A stretch of DNA of 64,000 nt from Symsagittifera roscoffensis (GCF_963678635.1 NC_087064.1:80635526-80699525), one strand, 5' to 3'; numbered from the stretch's first letter, positions 43,252-56,275 are shown. Notes: generated by a model from the sequence alone, not told the origin. Numbers and translations: made by a program.

Positions 43252-45252
43252 TGTAACAGTCGCCTACTTCAGTCACATATCTTAGAGCATAATTACCATA
43301 CTTAACCAAATATATATCTTTCCAAAATATTTCACCTTTCTTGGCCCGAAAGAAAAGGTCAATACAGAGGCGATGCTGAACTTCGCACTACTTGCGATGC
43401 AACCAATAGAGGGTTAAAACAGCAGACGCTCAAGAATTGGCAAAAAGGACTTCCAACGATGTTATTTTTCAAACAAATAATATCGGAAAATTGTTGGCAA
43501 CAAGATCTTTGGTAAATAATCCGACGGAATTAAAGCCGGCAGCCAATAAGCTGAAATTCAACCGAAATAACAAGAAAAAAAATAATACTGATAAAAAACC
43601 GTGTAATGCCCATGTAGTATCCTCGAGTGTCACATATGTACAGAAGGTATGGTGGTATCCACATTGTGGAAACTTAATTCGAGAGTTTAAACGAAAACAA
43701 AATCGAAAAACCATCCGCCAAAAAAAACAATATCAAAATCTGTAATTAAGCATGAAACTAGATCTATCATAATGTATGAAGATAGACTTAAAAACAAACC
43801 ATGCCCAGACTAAAGAATACAAAAGTAGCATCAGAAAAAACTTAACTAGCTGTAACAAAGCCGAAAGTATCTGAGCAGAAACCCTTCAAGCTGAAAATTA
43901 AAACATAAAAATTTGAAACTAATAAAAAATGTCAACTTCACTTCTCCCACAAAAATCAAACACGCCCACAGAAAAATGTTTACACTTCAAACGGCTCATA
44001 ATTAGCACACTAAGGCGGAAGGCCGAAACCTATTAAGATGAAACAAAAGACAAATAAAAACAGAAATAAAAAAAATTGGAAACTAATAAACAATTCGAAG
44101 GTCCGCTCTCCCTCAAACTACACACACGCGCACAGAACTTTTTGCTTATGAAACAGTTCAATATGAGACCACAAAGCCAATGAAATGGGGAAACTTATGA
44201 AGCCGAAAACAAGGAAAAGATAAACTACAATGGACATAAAACAAAAAGTATTTGGCTATTGTAACAGTCGCCTACTTCAGTCACATATGAGGTTTAAGAA
44301 AAATGGGCCCTATAACCATTGGCTCAAGAGTCAGGGACACTATCTCTTGTGTTTTTCTACCTCAAGAACGGTCGGAGCCAATTCGGTTCGCTTGCGACAT
44401 GAGACTAGAACCCGTTACAGCTTAAAGGCTACTACCAAAATATCCCCCCACTCTAGAAAATAAGAACGTCTCCATACTTAGGTCTCGAAATACCCAAAAT
44501 ACACGAACGCCGTTAAAAACAGGGTCGGAACAATCCGTTAAGTTACTTTTTATTGGACAGTGGAACTTTGATCCATTTCAGATGGATCAACCTAAAACTC
44601 GCCTTATCTCAACATAACAATCATAAAACACACTCAAGAAATTTAAATTGGGGACTCACATGTTGATGCACTCGAGTACAAGGAGTAATTAAAATGGTAA
44701 GCAACTCGAGAATTAGATAATGTAACTAGATAAGTTTAATACTGATCAGTTTTGATAACAGAATACTTAAAATGGTAAGCAACTCGAGAATTAGATAATG
44801 TAACCAGATAAGTTTAATACTGATCAGTTTTGATAACAGAAGCAAGTTCTGGCTCTAGAATCGGAGTTTTTGTGTGAACCATTGGGACACTCAAGCTGTC
44901 CACCTTTCCATTAAAGGCTCACTCTAGTTCGTTTCAAATAGTTGTTCTCTCTCCTTTCTATTATCTCTCCTCCTCTCTACTATCTCTCCTCCTATTTCGG
45001 GATAAGACAGCTCTACTCGTGTATTATTTTGTATCGGGAAATTGCGAATAGCAATTTCCTGCTGTTTTCTTGAGTAACTTCCCGCAATTGTTAATTCGGT
45101 CGTTCTGATTTTTCACTTTGTGTTTTCAGTTGGTGCGAGAAAACTGAGCATGACAGGCTCCATTCGAAATTTTGAAAATCAAAACTTCACTCCAAAATTA
45201 CGCATTTTCGTGTCTCTCAAGGTCAAACTTCCAGATATGACCGACTGGCACA
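43252..45252 (-). repeat. Copy B 3' LTR, shared with copy C as its 5' LTR
   Basis: It starts TGTAACAGTCGCC and ends GGCACA. It is related to copy A's LTR but longer, because of the 979-bp insert at 43,281-44,259 and a 78-bp tandem duplication near 44,691-44,843. Without the insert it is 1,022 bp, counting the 29-bp start sequence twice. The right LTR at 63,749 has the same insert, so the long form was already present when the element last replicated or recombined. Confidence 0.8.
43281..44259. repeat. 979-bp insertion inside copy B LTRs
   Basis: It is flanked by two copies of the 29-bp LTR start (43,252-43,280 and 44,260-44,288). Inside are two imperfect roughly 165-bp units around 43,900-44,150 sharing GAAACTAATAAA and ACACGC-CACAGAA-type strings. 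The frame at 43437-43745 (plus, 102 codons, Lys/Asn-rich) matches no family and is probably chance. Confidence 0.7.
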
Positions 45253-45690
45253 TACTCCCCGGACTCAAGATCGATGTCCTCATCGCGTGCTGTCTCTGTC
45301 AGTGAATCCCCAGAAGCCCGAGTGTCACTCAAGATACAGTGCAAGTGGTCATTTACGGAAGTTTGCAGCAGACTTAAGTTTATCTACCTTCCAAGATTCA
45401 CAACCATATAAAATTTTCACACTATCGCTAAACAGCAATCAAAATCTGCACACACCTGCACCTATGAATTCTCGCTTTTTAAGCTGGTAATTTAAAAATT
45501 TCTTTTGTCCTATTCAATCAGGAAATCGTCATGCAGCATTTTGATTTATGTAATAGATCTAGCATATTAATAACAATATCTTATTTGTTAAAATTTCTTT
45601 TTCGTGAACCCAGATTTCATCCGAGTTCACCCTCGAGCCCCCTCCCTCTCAAGACTGAAGACTCTAGAATTTTCCTTTTGAGCCGCCGGC

Positions 45691-45876
45691 TCACCTCGTG
45701 TTCTTCGCCCTCGAGGGACCCGACCCAGATATTTTTGACACTGTGATCTGTTCCAATAGTGCCTCTTCGTCATCGGAGCTGATCACAATCTCCCCCCAGG
45801 CCTTCAGCTGTTCATAGGATCGCATCCACTCCTTTTGCTCGTGCAACCTCTTCACTTGATTCGGTAAGCTCTTCAC
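45691..45876 (-). pseudogene. Copy B third ORF, C-terminal piece
   Basis: 61 codons matching the last part of copy A's third ORF (LPNQ-KRL, then EWMRSYEQLKAWGEIVISSD). A deletion of about 2.9 kb relative to copy A (between A positions about 21,624 and 24,560) joins it to the preceding acidic region, with CTTCAC-like microhomology at the junction. Confidence 0.85.
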
Positions 45877-45996
45877 CTCACGTCTTTACTCGGGGGCGTT
45901 GTCGTTACCATCACTGATTCGACTTCCTTGTCTCCCTCCAACCCTTCCAACTCTTGCCTCCCCCTGCTCGAGCCTTAAGGATATTAGTACTTTTAA

Positions 45997-48264
45997 TTAT
46001 ATTACTAGTTCCGACCTTATCCCCCTTACATGTTCAATTATTTTGTTGTCAGTTTTTTGTTTCGGAGTAGAGCTGTCTTTACATTTGTCTTCTCTGGTCT
46101 TTCGTGATGCCTTCCTCAACTCAACCATCTTGCTCAGCAGCTCTCCTCTAGCTTTCTCCTCCAGACCTGTCCCCATCAGGACAGGCTCTCCGAAGTTCAC
46201 CACCGTGTCCCACAGCTCCTCCTTAAAATCGTGCAATGTGGTGTCGTCGTCCACTTCTCGATTAAAATCGCCCAAGAACCTTCGCCAAGCATCCTCATCC
46301 AGAGTGCCTAGGAAGGCATCCTTGTTTCCCTCGGAAGTGTTCTTCGCCCTTCTCTCCGAACTCAGGAAGATCATTCCCATGTTGGGATTCTCGCTCGTCA
46401 GTGGCAACTCTGGATTCTTGCGGGGAGATGAGGTCAGAGGTGGCGTGGGGTTGTCTGCCCAATTTTCTCCACTCAGGTCTTTCAATAGTTCTTGCGTGGT
46501 GAACTCTTCCTCCGCTGGCTTCTGCTCCGGTGTGTTTCCCACCTCCATATCCTCTCCTGCCTCACTGAGAGTCTCATCCATGCTCTCCTCTCCCGATTCT
46601 GCTTCTCTTCTCTCAAGAATCCTTCTGAATCGATCTTCTACGGTGCCACTCCTTTTATCCCCAGGGGTGTCCACTGATAGGGGTGATGGTGTCGCTGGAC
46701 TCGTTTCCTTATACTCTGACAGAGCCACATGCAATGGGCCTGCTGCATCCAGCTCCTTTCCCTCCTGTCTCCTTTCCAGCTGCTCTAGTCCGTAAGGTGC
46801 CCGGTATTTTCTTGTGGCAAACAGCATATCGTCGGCTTTCAGCGCGATATGCCATTCATTCACTATCATCCTGCCATCGTCCCACACCGGCAACTTGTTC
46901 TCTAGACTTGCCCGCTCAAGTGTTCTCAAGGCATCTCGCACCTCGAATTTCGGGGGCATCGACCCTCTCATTTTCTTGGCTTGAGTTGTCCATGAACTTA
47001 TCTTCGCATCGCTGGTATGAAAATAAATCGCTGCAGTGTAGCCGACGAAGAGAGGATCCCAGCCGTCGATGAACTCCTTCTGCTGTTCTTCGGTTGCTGT
47101 TCTCGCGAAAAGGGATGGGACCACCAGGGAGCTGTTCATCCCCAGGGTCATTCTCCTCACTGTTGGAAATTCTGGAATGCTTGCTGGCCGGACTTCCTTC
47201 TCCAATATCGCCTCTAGCTCCCTTTTCACTAGCTCAAAGCTTTTCTTCCATGCAGGAATTCTCAAGATCTCTTGTCCATTTGCTGTCAGGGGATTTATGT
47301 TCCAGAACTTGGGATAAGTTTCGATGGGGCCTTCGCGCTTGCCTCCCATCCTGCACTGCAGTTGTCCTCGAAAACTGTATACCACCAATTCTGGATCCTT
47401 CACTTTTCCGAAGAGCACCGTGTTGCTCATCTGTGCCCTTAGCACCTCCTGCTGACAGCAATTAAGTGTCGTCCCATCTAATATGCTTATGAGGCTCACG
47501 TGGGTCACTGAGTATCGATAAGCTGTCGCCAGAGGATCTGGAAACGCGAACGTGACGGCCGGTCCATAGATACAGGTTACGACCTCCCCTAGCCCCCGGA
47601 TCATCCCCATGGGGTCCGACCTCATGGCCAGGCATAGGTCCGTCAATAGAGGCATGCCTCCATTCACTTTCCTCCACTCCTCTCTTGTCGTCGGGCTCTT
47701 TTCTTCATCAGACAGGTGCCGGTTTTGCATCAGTAGGTACTGTATCAGCAGCGTCCTTAGCCCGGCAGCACACTTATACGAGTAGGTGTCAATACTCGAG
47801 TGTGTTCTTCCCATCGACAGGGGCTCTCCGTATTTCATCAGTCGGTGAAATGATACCAGTTCCCCGTGGGTTAGAAGCACCAACGTCAAGTACCCGTCTA
47901 TCCGGAGGGTGTCCACGCCCCGACTGAACATGTATGCTGGGCCCATATTAAACAGGTAACTTGGGTAAACCAGGTACAGTGCCAGCAACAGACTGATAGG
48001 CATATTCAATATTTCCTGTATGAAGGCTTTCAAGATAGTCTCTTTCGCGCTATACACTTTGGCCAGGAACTCCTTTCCCCAACAAGGACTCAAGAACTCA
48101 AGAATCTCGTGATCCCTCCTCGTCCTCAGCTCACCCCTTGCGTGCTCCCTCCAGAATCCTCCAATCGTGACTTCGTTGGCTGCTGTGACGAACCTGCCAA
48201 CCGTCATTTCCCTCTTCTCGGCCACTCCCAGCTGCTCCTCAAGAAAATCCCAGATCTGCTTCAC
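45997..48264 (-). pseudogene. Copy B third ORF, middle piece
   Basis: 755 codons matching copy A residues about 1140-1980, including the unexplained middle region and the acidic stretch with DRFRRILERREAESGEESMD. It is separated from the N-terminal piece by a TAA where copy A has Glu, and ends in a frame change near 46,010. Confidence 0.88.
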
Positions 48265-48279
48265 CAGAAGCGGTGCATC

Positions 48280-51200
48280 TTATCTTGTCTTCTCCGTGGC
48301 GTTTTCCAGCCTTGGTGTTAGGAAGGGCCACTTGCCTCTCTCTTGTGTCAGTCGATACACCATCGACTCCAGCTGCTTCTCCGATACGGCCACGTCCTCC
48401 CTCTCGTTGCTCGGCCCTCTAGATTTACTGGTGGAGCTCGTGATGGTCAACTCCATGTCTCGAAACCACAGACTGGCCGTCAGGTGAGTCACCACTGGAT
48501 GATCGTCCCCTATAATTGGACTGAGCTTGAGTTGCCTAGCGAGGTTAGATATCTCTAGCAAGAGGACCTCGTCCAATACGATGAGGATGTCAGCCAACTC
48601 GTAAAAGCCCCTCAATGCGTGGGAGGCATCCGCCCACGCCGCCGCGAGTTCTGATCTGCGAAGTCCCAAGTTCGTAGGTTCCAGTTCCCGATTGGGAGCT
48701 GCCATCAGGATACGCCATCCATTCCCTTCTGCTATCAAGATCAAGATCGCATACACAAATTGCAGAGCGGGAGGCATGCTCGCGTACCCGGGGGACGTCT
48801 TGAACGCCACTTTTGTCTTGGAGCCAAATCGTGAGGCAACGTTCTCTTGTACTTCATTCATGGCTGCAAACATTGTCTGGATGGTTTTCCAGATCTTCTT
48901 CGGTGTAGGTTCATCACCCTTGAGCTGCTCAAGAAACCCCGTTGCATGCAAGCGATCATTCATCCCTGCAAACAGCAGTAGCTCAGGCTCGCATGGCATC
49001 TCCGATTTTATTGCCAGGACCAGGGTCAACATCTGGTTTAGCTCCGCTCCCGGCAATGAATATATCAGAGTTTCCGGCCAAAACAATTTGGGAGACGTTC
49101 CCTCAAAGTCCGATCCCGCCACGATGACCAGCCTTGCTGCGGCTGGGTCTGCCCTATCATAAACTGCTAAGGTTTTGGCCAGCTGCGTCTTCCCGCAGGG
49201 TTTCCCGTATCTGGGGTCGTTGGCTAATCTCGTACCTTCATACGCGGCGTCTGGTAATTCCATTTCTCTCGGATCCATCAGCTTGTCCACCACCCTCAAC
49301 TGTGCTGGAGTGGCCACCCTAATCCTGGCAATGCTGGTTCGGTGTTTGGGAGGCTCCACCACGAGTCCCGGACTCCCTAATGACTTGAGAGGTCTATAGT
49401 TAATAGGTCCCATTGCCGATTTTGTGGGAATCCCAGTCAGATCTGCCGTCTCCATCATTTTCGCTCTCGAGAAGTGTGTCTCATGTGCCTTCAGCCAGTC
49501 CACGCACTGGTGTCTACCCAAGTCTTCGTGCGACACCTGCTCAAGACCCAAAGTTTTCGCTAGCTCCAGCCTGCATTCCAGATCTTCCAAGTCCAGCTCC
49601 TTGACCTTCTCCACATATTTCGACCTGCTGGTCTCCGCTGGCCTCTCCGGCTTCTTCTTTTCCTCCACCACCACCGAGGATATTATCGATCCTTGAGGAG
49701 TTGATGACGTCGCCTCATCAGCCTCCATGGGCGCGGCGCTCGGCATCTTGGTCCGGCTGTTCCTCGAACTGTCTCTAGAATCGGCCATCGCGCCCAAGCG
49801 ACTGGACAAAGCCCTCGGGTTGAAGAAGGGTGGATTTGGGGGTGGTCCGAATGTGACCTGTGCCGTCTCTAGCAACTCTGCCTCCAATGCGCTTATTTGC
49901 CTTTGGAAGACGTCATTCAACCACTCCACCCCTCTGGGCCTATCAAAGTGAATCCCATCCGAGGATGCATCGTCAGGGAAAGTAGATAGCTCCATTTGCT
50001 CGGCCACGTCCAACAGCCCAAGGGGGAGGACGCTTCTTTGGTGTATCAGCCTGATTATTTTGTTCAGGTTTCGCACTTTTGTGTTCATCTCCACTGCATG
50101 TTGATCCGCTTTCATGTTGTAAGGGATGGTGCACACCGTGAGAATGGCCGGATCCATTTGAATCCGCAATTCCTTGAGAATGCAGCTCATCTTGTCGTGC
50201 AGCCTCGTCACCTTCCTTGCTTCCCCCCTGGACACGTCATTCGTCCCGAGCATCAGAGTCACCGTGTATACACTTGCCATCCCTAGCATCTCAAGTGTCG
50301 CTAGCATCTGCGGCGTCGCGGCTCCAGCGAAGCTCAAGATCCCCGTTTGCCAATGGGACTGGATCCGGGTCAGCACCCGCAACAAGCTGTCCCCTATGAT
50401 CAGGTGGACCGCCCCTTCGGGCACACGCGGCTGCGTGAGGTATTCCACCCAAGCCGCGTCATGGAAGCAATCTCTCCTGTCCCTCTGCGCCGTGCTCAAA
50501 TCCATCCGATTGTGCCTGTGGTATCTACCTTCCGTATTCTTCTTGTAACTCGAGATTACCACACTCCTGACAGGTTGCTCCCCCCACGTCGAGGGTAAGT
50601 CCACTCTTGCTGGACTCTCGCGACTCCTTAGCTGTAGCCGCTCGTGCAACTCTTTCAGTCGTGACGATCTACCACTCACCTGACTACTACCCGGGGTCGA
50701 ACTTGGTGTATATCCAGGCAGCGCGACGTCCATCAACGGGCGTATTACTTGTGTCTCTAGACCACGCAGGGAGGACGCTGATTCAGACGGTATCCACACC
50801 TCCAACCCTTCGTTCATATGTTCTTGAGCCGCGCGATCGAGGTTAAATCGTCCCTTCGACCTAGGAGCTTCATCCACCTCCATACGTGACTCTGGTCTTG
50901 AGCCGGTCACCACCCGCTCTTTGGGCCTAGCCCCTTTCTGCATGTCGAGCTCGCGTTGTCGTTGCTGGATCCTTTCAAGCTCCGACTTCAGCTGCTCGCA
51001 ATTCGCGGCATTCTCTCGCGCCCTTTCTGCCTGTAGATGTTCAGCTCTCATCATGTCCAGTTCCCTCCGCGCTTGATCCCTCTCAAGTTTTGCCTGATCT
51101 CTCTCGAGCACCGCTTGATCCCGGTCGAGGTTCGCCTTGTTCCTCTCCCGCTGAGTCCTCTCAAGCTCTCTCTTCATGATACTGACGTCCGGATACGCTT

Positions 51201-51615
51201 CCGCCGTCTGCTGTGCACGTGACATCAATGGTGTCTTGCTCGTGCTCTGGCCCGTGGATCTGACTGATGGTCTGACCGGCAGTGGGAACTCCCCTGCACC
51301 ATACTCAGTATTGTTACTCAAGCCAGGGTTCCTTACCAAATCGAACCCCCTTATTGCTCCATCCACGTTCCAGGACAGCCACCTGGTTTGCTCTCGATTG
51401 GATATTCCATCAGTGGTGTAGCCTACCATCAAAACCGCTTCTGTCGCAGACTCCCGACACTCGCTCTGTTCCTCCAACTGGAGGATGGCATTCAACATCA
51501 CTGCCATTCTCTCGTCCACTTGAGTATAATCCAGGTCCCTCAGACGTCTGTACAATTCGTCAAGTGTGGGTTTTTTCAAAGCCGATGGCATGGACTTCCA
51601 GAATCGATCTGCCAT
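48280..51615 (-). pseudogene. Copy B third ORF, N-terminal piece with SGNH domain
   Basis: Starts at MADRFWKSMPSALKK (51615) and runs 1,111 codons to a nonsense codon. The coiled coil, the SGNH catalytic blocks (IIGDSL, LGTND, DGIHFD) and the second SGNH-like block (VAGSDFEG, FAGMND, IGDDH) are all unchanged from copy A although surrounding codons differ. This indicates past selection on the protein. Confidence 0.9.
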
Positions 51616-52104
51616 TTCCGTGATTTCCAAGTGACCCTGCGTATTAGCAACTTGAGTTTTACCTGAGCAACTTGAGTATGAGCAACTTGAGTTCACTTTA
51701 GCAACCTGAGCTAGCTTCTTGAGATATCGTTCAATTTGCGTTCTCTTTCTTCAATTAAATACAAATGGGTAATCAATGTGACTTTACCAAATCAATCTGA
51801 AAATAACACCCGATTTCTTTAGACCGACAGGCTGTGTTCCTAACCGAAAAACCTCCTTTACTATTGTAGTTAAAACCCTTTCCTTTTCGCCCTATTAAAA
51901 TAGTTCAATTGGAAATTTTCTAAAAACATGCAGATTCATTTTATGTTTTAGCACCATCAATCATTTAAAATATTAATTGTCATGCCAATCACCTCTAAGA
52001 TTCTTTACCTGTTTTGTACCCCCACACCTAACTCGAGATTCTTCCCTCATGCCCAACTCGAGATTCTTCCCTCATGCCCAACTCGAGACCCCCGTGTACC
52101 CGAC

Positions 52105-53619
52105 TCAGGCGATGCTCAAGTAGTATTTCTTGTGAAGATGCACCATTATCTCAGTTTCTGCGAAGACCACGTGTAGGTTAGCGTACAATTCCCTTGGGCT
52201 CAATTTGCCCTTGTTTGGGTCATACACCGGCATTGAGACTTCCGTTATCCCTCTTTCAATCATGAAGTCTCGTAGTCTTGTTAGTGCCAACATCACATGT
52301 TCGGGATTGATCGTGTTCCTGTCATTGACCCTCGTCACTAGGAAGCACAGGTATTTGCCCGGGACTTGTGCTACTGATGGTGGAAGCGCTGCCATTCCTC
52401 CAAGTCCTGGTCTCTGTCTAAACAGAAACTCCACGTTCTGGTACTCTCTTTTGAAGTCAGCTTCCAGTCTTGATTTGAAACTCATGTCCGCCGTGATACA
52501 GATTGCGCTAGTCCTGTCTGACAGAATGAAGTCACTATCCGTTATCAGGATATTTTCCGAGTATTCGTTTGGTATTTCAAACTTCGTTTTAAAATTCCGT
52601 CCTATGGTAGGCTCGGCCTCCTCCCCTTCTAGTTCCAGTCCGCACTTTTCTCTCACTTCTCTGAGTTTCTTTATCATCAAATTTTTGGTGTGGGTAAGTC
52701 CTACCCCCACTCCCCGGACAAAAATATTTATCGACGTCCCCGTCGATGATGCTTGATCCGAATTATCTGGCGGAATGTCGAGCGGGCTGTCTGCTGCCGT
52801 CCAGCCGAAAAGAGGATCCTCCGTTTTCATGTACTTCCCCGCTGATATGTCAACTTGCTGTATGCTCTGTCCTTCCTCGCTTTCGTTCTTGACATCGCGC
52901 ATCCATTCTAATATCCTCAGGTTCGTATTCTGCCTCCTCTCTATCTCACTCTGTTCTAAATCCGTCTCCCGCTCCGGCGTCGAGTAGTCTTCCTGTGGGT
53001 AGTGATCATTATCATCTATGATCTGCCATTCACCATCTGCCGTCAGCTCGCCCACACTTATTAGTTCTTTGCCTAGGTCATCAGGTTGTATCTTATCGAT
53101 CAGGAAGTCGTCCCCATACCTGTTGTACCTCATGCCTGTGCGTTTGCGATTGCCACTCCTTGTCCCCGCTGGTATTGACAAGTCTGGTTCAGTCCACCTC
53201 GGCACCTCACCTTGCTCCGGATCGTTCCAATCTTCTTCCAGAAGAGATTCCACTTCAGAGTCCGCATCTATTTTTTCATTGTCATCCAAACTCAAATTCT
53301 CATTGCCATCATTCTTATCTCTGGTGCCTTTTTCATTCATTTCACATGCTGGTTCCACCAGTAGGTACTCTAGTCCCTCCATGTCCTTTGGTATACACCA
53401 GTCCTCTGGGGATGGGACATGAGGCTTCAGGTTCTCATAATATGCTGCTCGCCCAGTACTCAAGCGGTAGAACCGTCCTTGTTGATGTACTTCAGTTATC
53501 ATGAATGGTCCTCTCCATTTCTTGAGTAGTTTCTTTGTCCCTTTGGGCGGTATCACATTCTGGAAAACCCACACATACTGGCCCACTTCATATGGCTTCG
53601 CCTGTAATTTTTTCATCAT
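52105..53619 (-). pseudogene. pol: Copy B pol, C-terminal piece with macro-like domain
   Basis: 504 codons: the end of integrase (GPF-type module), the acidic linker and the macro-like domain (AICITADMSFKSRL, YLCFLVTR, VSMPVYDPN). A two-base deletion near 53,610 puts it out of frame with the preceding integrase piece. Confidence 0.88.
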
Positions 53620-56251
53620 ATTTCTTGCGCTGTTTCATTTGTGCCTGCGCAGTGTTCCTCCTGCACAGCTCGTTTAATTCCTGCTGTCTCCTGATCGCCT
53701 CCTTCACGTAAGCTTGAGGCGACGTCCTCTTTCCTTCATACTCCGGGTAAAAGAACGTCAGGGGCATCGCTCTCTCTTTGCCTGTCAACATCATGAATGG
53801 ACTGATTCCCGTCGTTGAGTGTTGAGTACTGTTGTATGCCCCTACGACTTGAGGCAGATACTTATCCGAGTCCGTCATGTATCTAGAGCAATATACCCTC
53901 AGCATGTTCACCAACGTTCTATTCTGCCTCTCTACCAGCCCGTTGGTCTGAGGATGGTAAGTCGTTGAGTGTGCTTGAGCAATGTGTGACCTCTTCATTA
54001 ATTCCTTAGTCAAGTCCCCCACAAAGGCTTTGCCGTTGTCTGACTGAAAAGTCATTGGACAACCATACCTTGATATCCAATGGGTTATCAAGTGGTCACA
54101 AGTCTCTTCTGCCGAAGCTGTTTGACACGGCACCGCCTCTGCCAGCTTTGTGAAGTGATCAATTATAACCAGTATCTGGTTATACCCTGACTCCGTCATA
54201 CAGATCTTCTGATGGTGTGTTTGCACCACTTCATTAAATTCCGAGCTTTCCACCGACTTGAGTGGGAATTTCATCTTCCTTGGGTCTTTCACTTGCAAAC
54301 ATGCCAGGCATGCATTCACCCACCTCTCACAGGCTTTCCTCAATCCTGGCCAATCGAACCTGTGAAATATTCTTTGTTGCACTTTGTCTATCCCCTGGTG
54401 CTCCATCTGATCATGTGATCTGAACAGCACCTCTGTCTGATATAATTGTGGTAGTAAGATGAGGTTGGGCTTGTGTAGTATCTTGTCTTCTTCTTTTCTC
54501 TTGCATGCTACAACCCCGTCAGGCGTGTGATAGAGTAACTCTTTCCTCTCTTTGTAGAACTGGCTCAGGATCTTATAGCTGTCTTCTTCAAGTTCCCCTT
54601 TCTCCTTGGACCCCGTTCGGATCCATTTGGAGAGATTGCTTGTCATCTTGTCATTCTTCTGGGCTCTTATCAGGTCCGACAGCCTATATCTCGCTTTGAC
54701 ATGATCCTTCAGCGCCATGATCTGCCCATTCATCTCCCCAGGACTGTGGACGTCGTCATTCAGCTTCACGCATACTATCCTCCTTACCACCTTCATGTCG
54801 TCTTCCGGCACCAGATTTGTTCTCACATTTGAATTGCATGATAGCTCCCTGAATGGTTTCCTCGAAACTGCAATCCTTTCAAGTTCTTCACCACCTCGTA
54901 TCTCCTGCACGTCCAAGTTGAAGGTTCCTGAGGACGGATCTGTTTGTAGTTCCCTGTCGTGGTGTCTAATCTTTTCTTTTGCCAATATCATGCAGAGACT
55001 ATCGTGATTGTCACTGCTCGCTTCCGAGTCCTCATCCAACATTTCACACTCCCCGGACAAATTTTCTCCTTCAGTGTTTTCTTCTTCTGTGGACGTGGAC
55101 CGCTCCCCGGACTCTTGACCTGGTCCCAGGTATTCAGCTTCTTCCTTGAATTCCACTCTCTTTCTCCTGACCCTAGTCTGTTCAAGTAATTCAGCTGGAA
55201 TCTTTTCAACCAGTGTCTGCACCACTTCCTTCCCATCAAGGTCAGTCACCTTCGAGGTATTTCTATCACTAGCTGTCCCGCTCTTTCGCAGTATTGTGAC
55301 CTCAGCTTCCTCTTTACAGTTTTCTTGAATCACGGGCTTATCATCTGCTAGTCTCTCGTGTAACCCCTTTAAGTCTTCGTCTATTTGTGCTTCCCCCGTC
55401 TCTACCTGGTTGAGATCGTAGCCTTTTGCTTTGAGCGTCTCCCTCACGATCTTTGACTTGAGCATGATTCCTATCGGCATCCCTCGGTTCTTTCTCAAGA
55501 TTGTTTCTTTCGTAGTTTCCTTTGGTAACTCGGGGTGATCTTCTATTGGTTTGCCTGATTTGTCCAACCATCTTGTGAGAGGAAGACTGTCATACGTTTC
55601 CTTGTCCATGAAGGAGAAGCCATCTTGGATCTCAGGTCTATCTGCCTCCCTCTGTTCTTGTCTCTCGTAGAACTCCGTCTTCTTGCTCAAGCTGTCAGCA
55701 TTTTGATGTTTGTCTCGTGTTCTGTGCTCAATTATCATATTGTAGCCGTCCAGGCGAACTATCCACCTCCCAATGTAACTTTGGTCCATTGAGTACGTCT
55801 TCAGCCAGCTTAGTGCCCGGTTGTCGACTCGCAACTTGAATGGCTCACTGCCTAGGTATGCCCTATATTTCTCGACAAAGGTAACCACCGCAAACATCTC
55901 TGCTTTCGGTGATCCGTACTTCATTTCCGTGTCACTTAGGACTTTGCTCCCGTACGCTATTGGTCTCAAGACTGTCTTCCCGTTCCATTCTTGTTCTTGG
56001 TGGAGAATTCCAGATATCGCTACTACCGACGCGTCCGTATCCAGTACGTACATCCCCTTCTCTGTTGGCATCCCTAGTACTGGTGCCTCGCACAACCCTT
56101 TCTTTATTCTCTGGAATGACTCTTCTGCTGCGTTATTCCACGTGAACTTCTTGCCCTTGTGCCTCATTAACTGTTGCATCGGATAAACCTTGTCTGCATA
56201 GCCTTTGACGAATTCCCTATAGTAATTTGCAAAACCCAGAAAGCTCATCAA
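53588..56251 (-). pseudogene. pol: Copy B pol, RNase H and integrase piece
   Basis: 887 codons from the end of the RT thumb through integrase. RNase H residues (LDTDAS, VDN) are intact. In integrase the first catalytic Asp is lost: copy A reads QIDHQK, copy B QTHHQK; SDNGK and VERQ remain. A frameshift follows KYDEKI. Confidence 0.9.
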
Positions 56252-56275
56252 TTGGTGTTCCGTTTTTGGCGATTT

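Noticed and set aside
43437-43745. 102-codon frame in the LTR insert
   Set aside because: Lys/Asn-rich low-complexity translation in AT-rich DNA; no start context; likely chance.
45899-46795. Plus-strand 298-codon frame in copy B
   Set aside because: Antisense shadow of the third ORF, with the same cause as in copy A.
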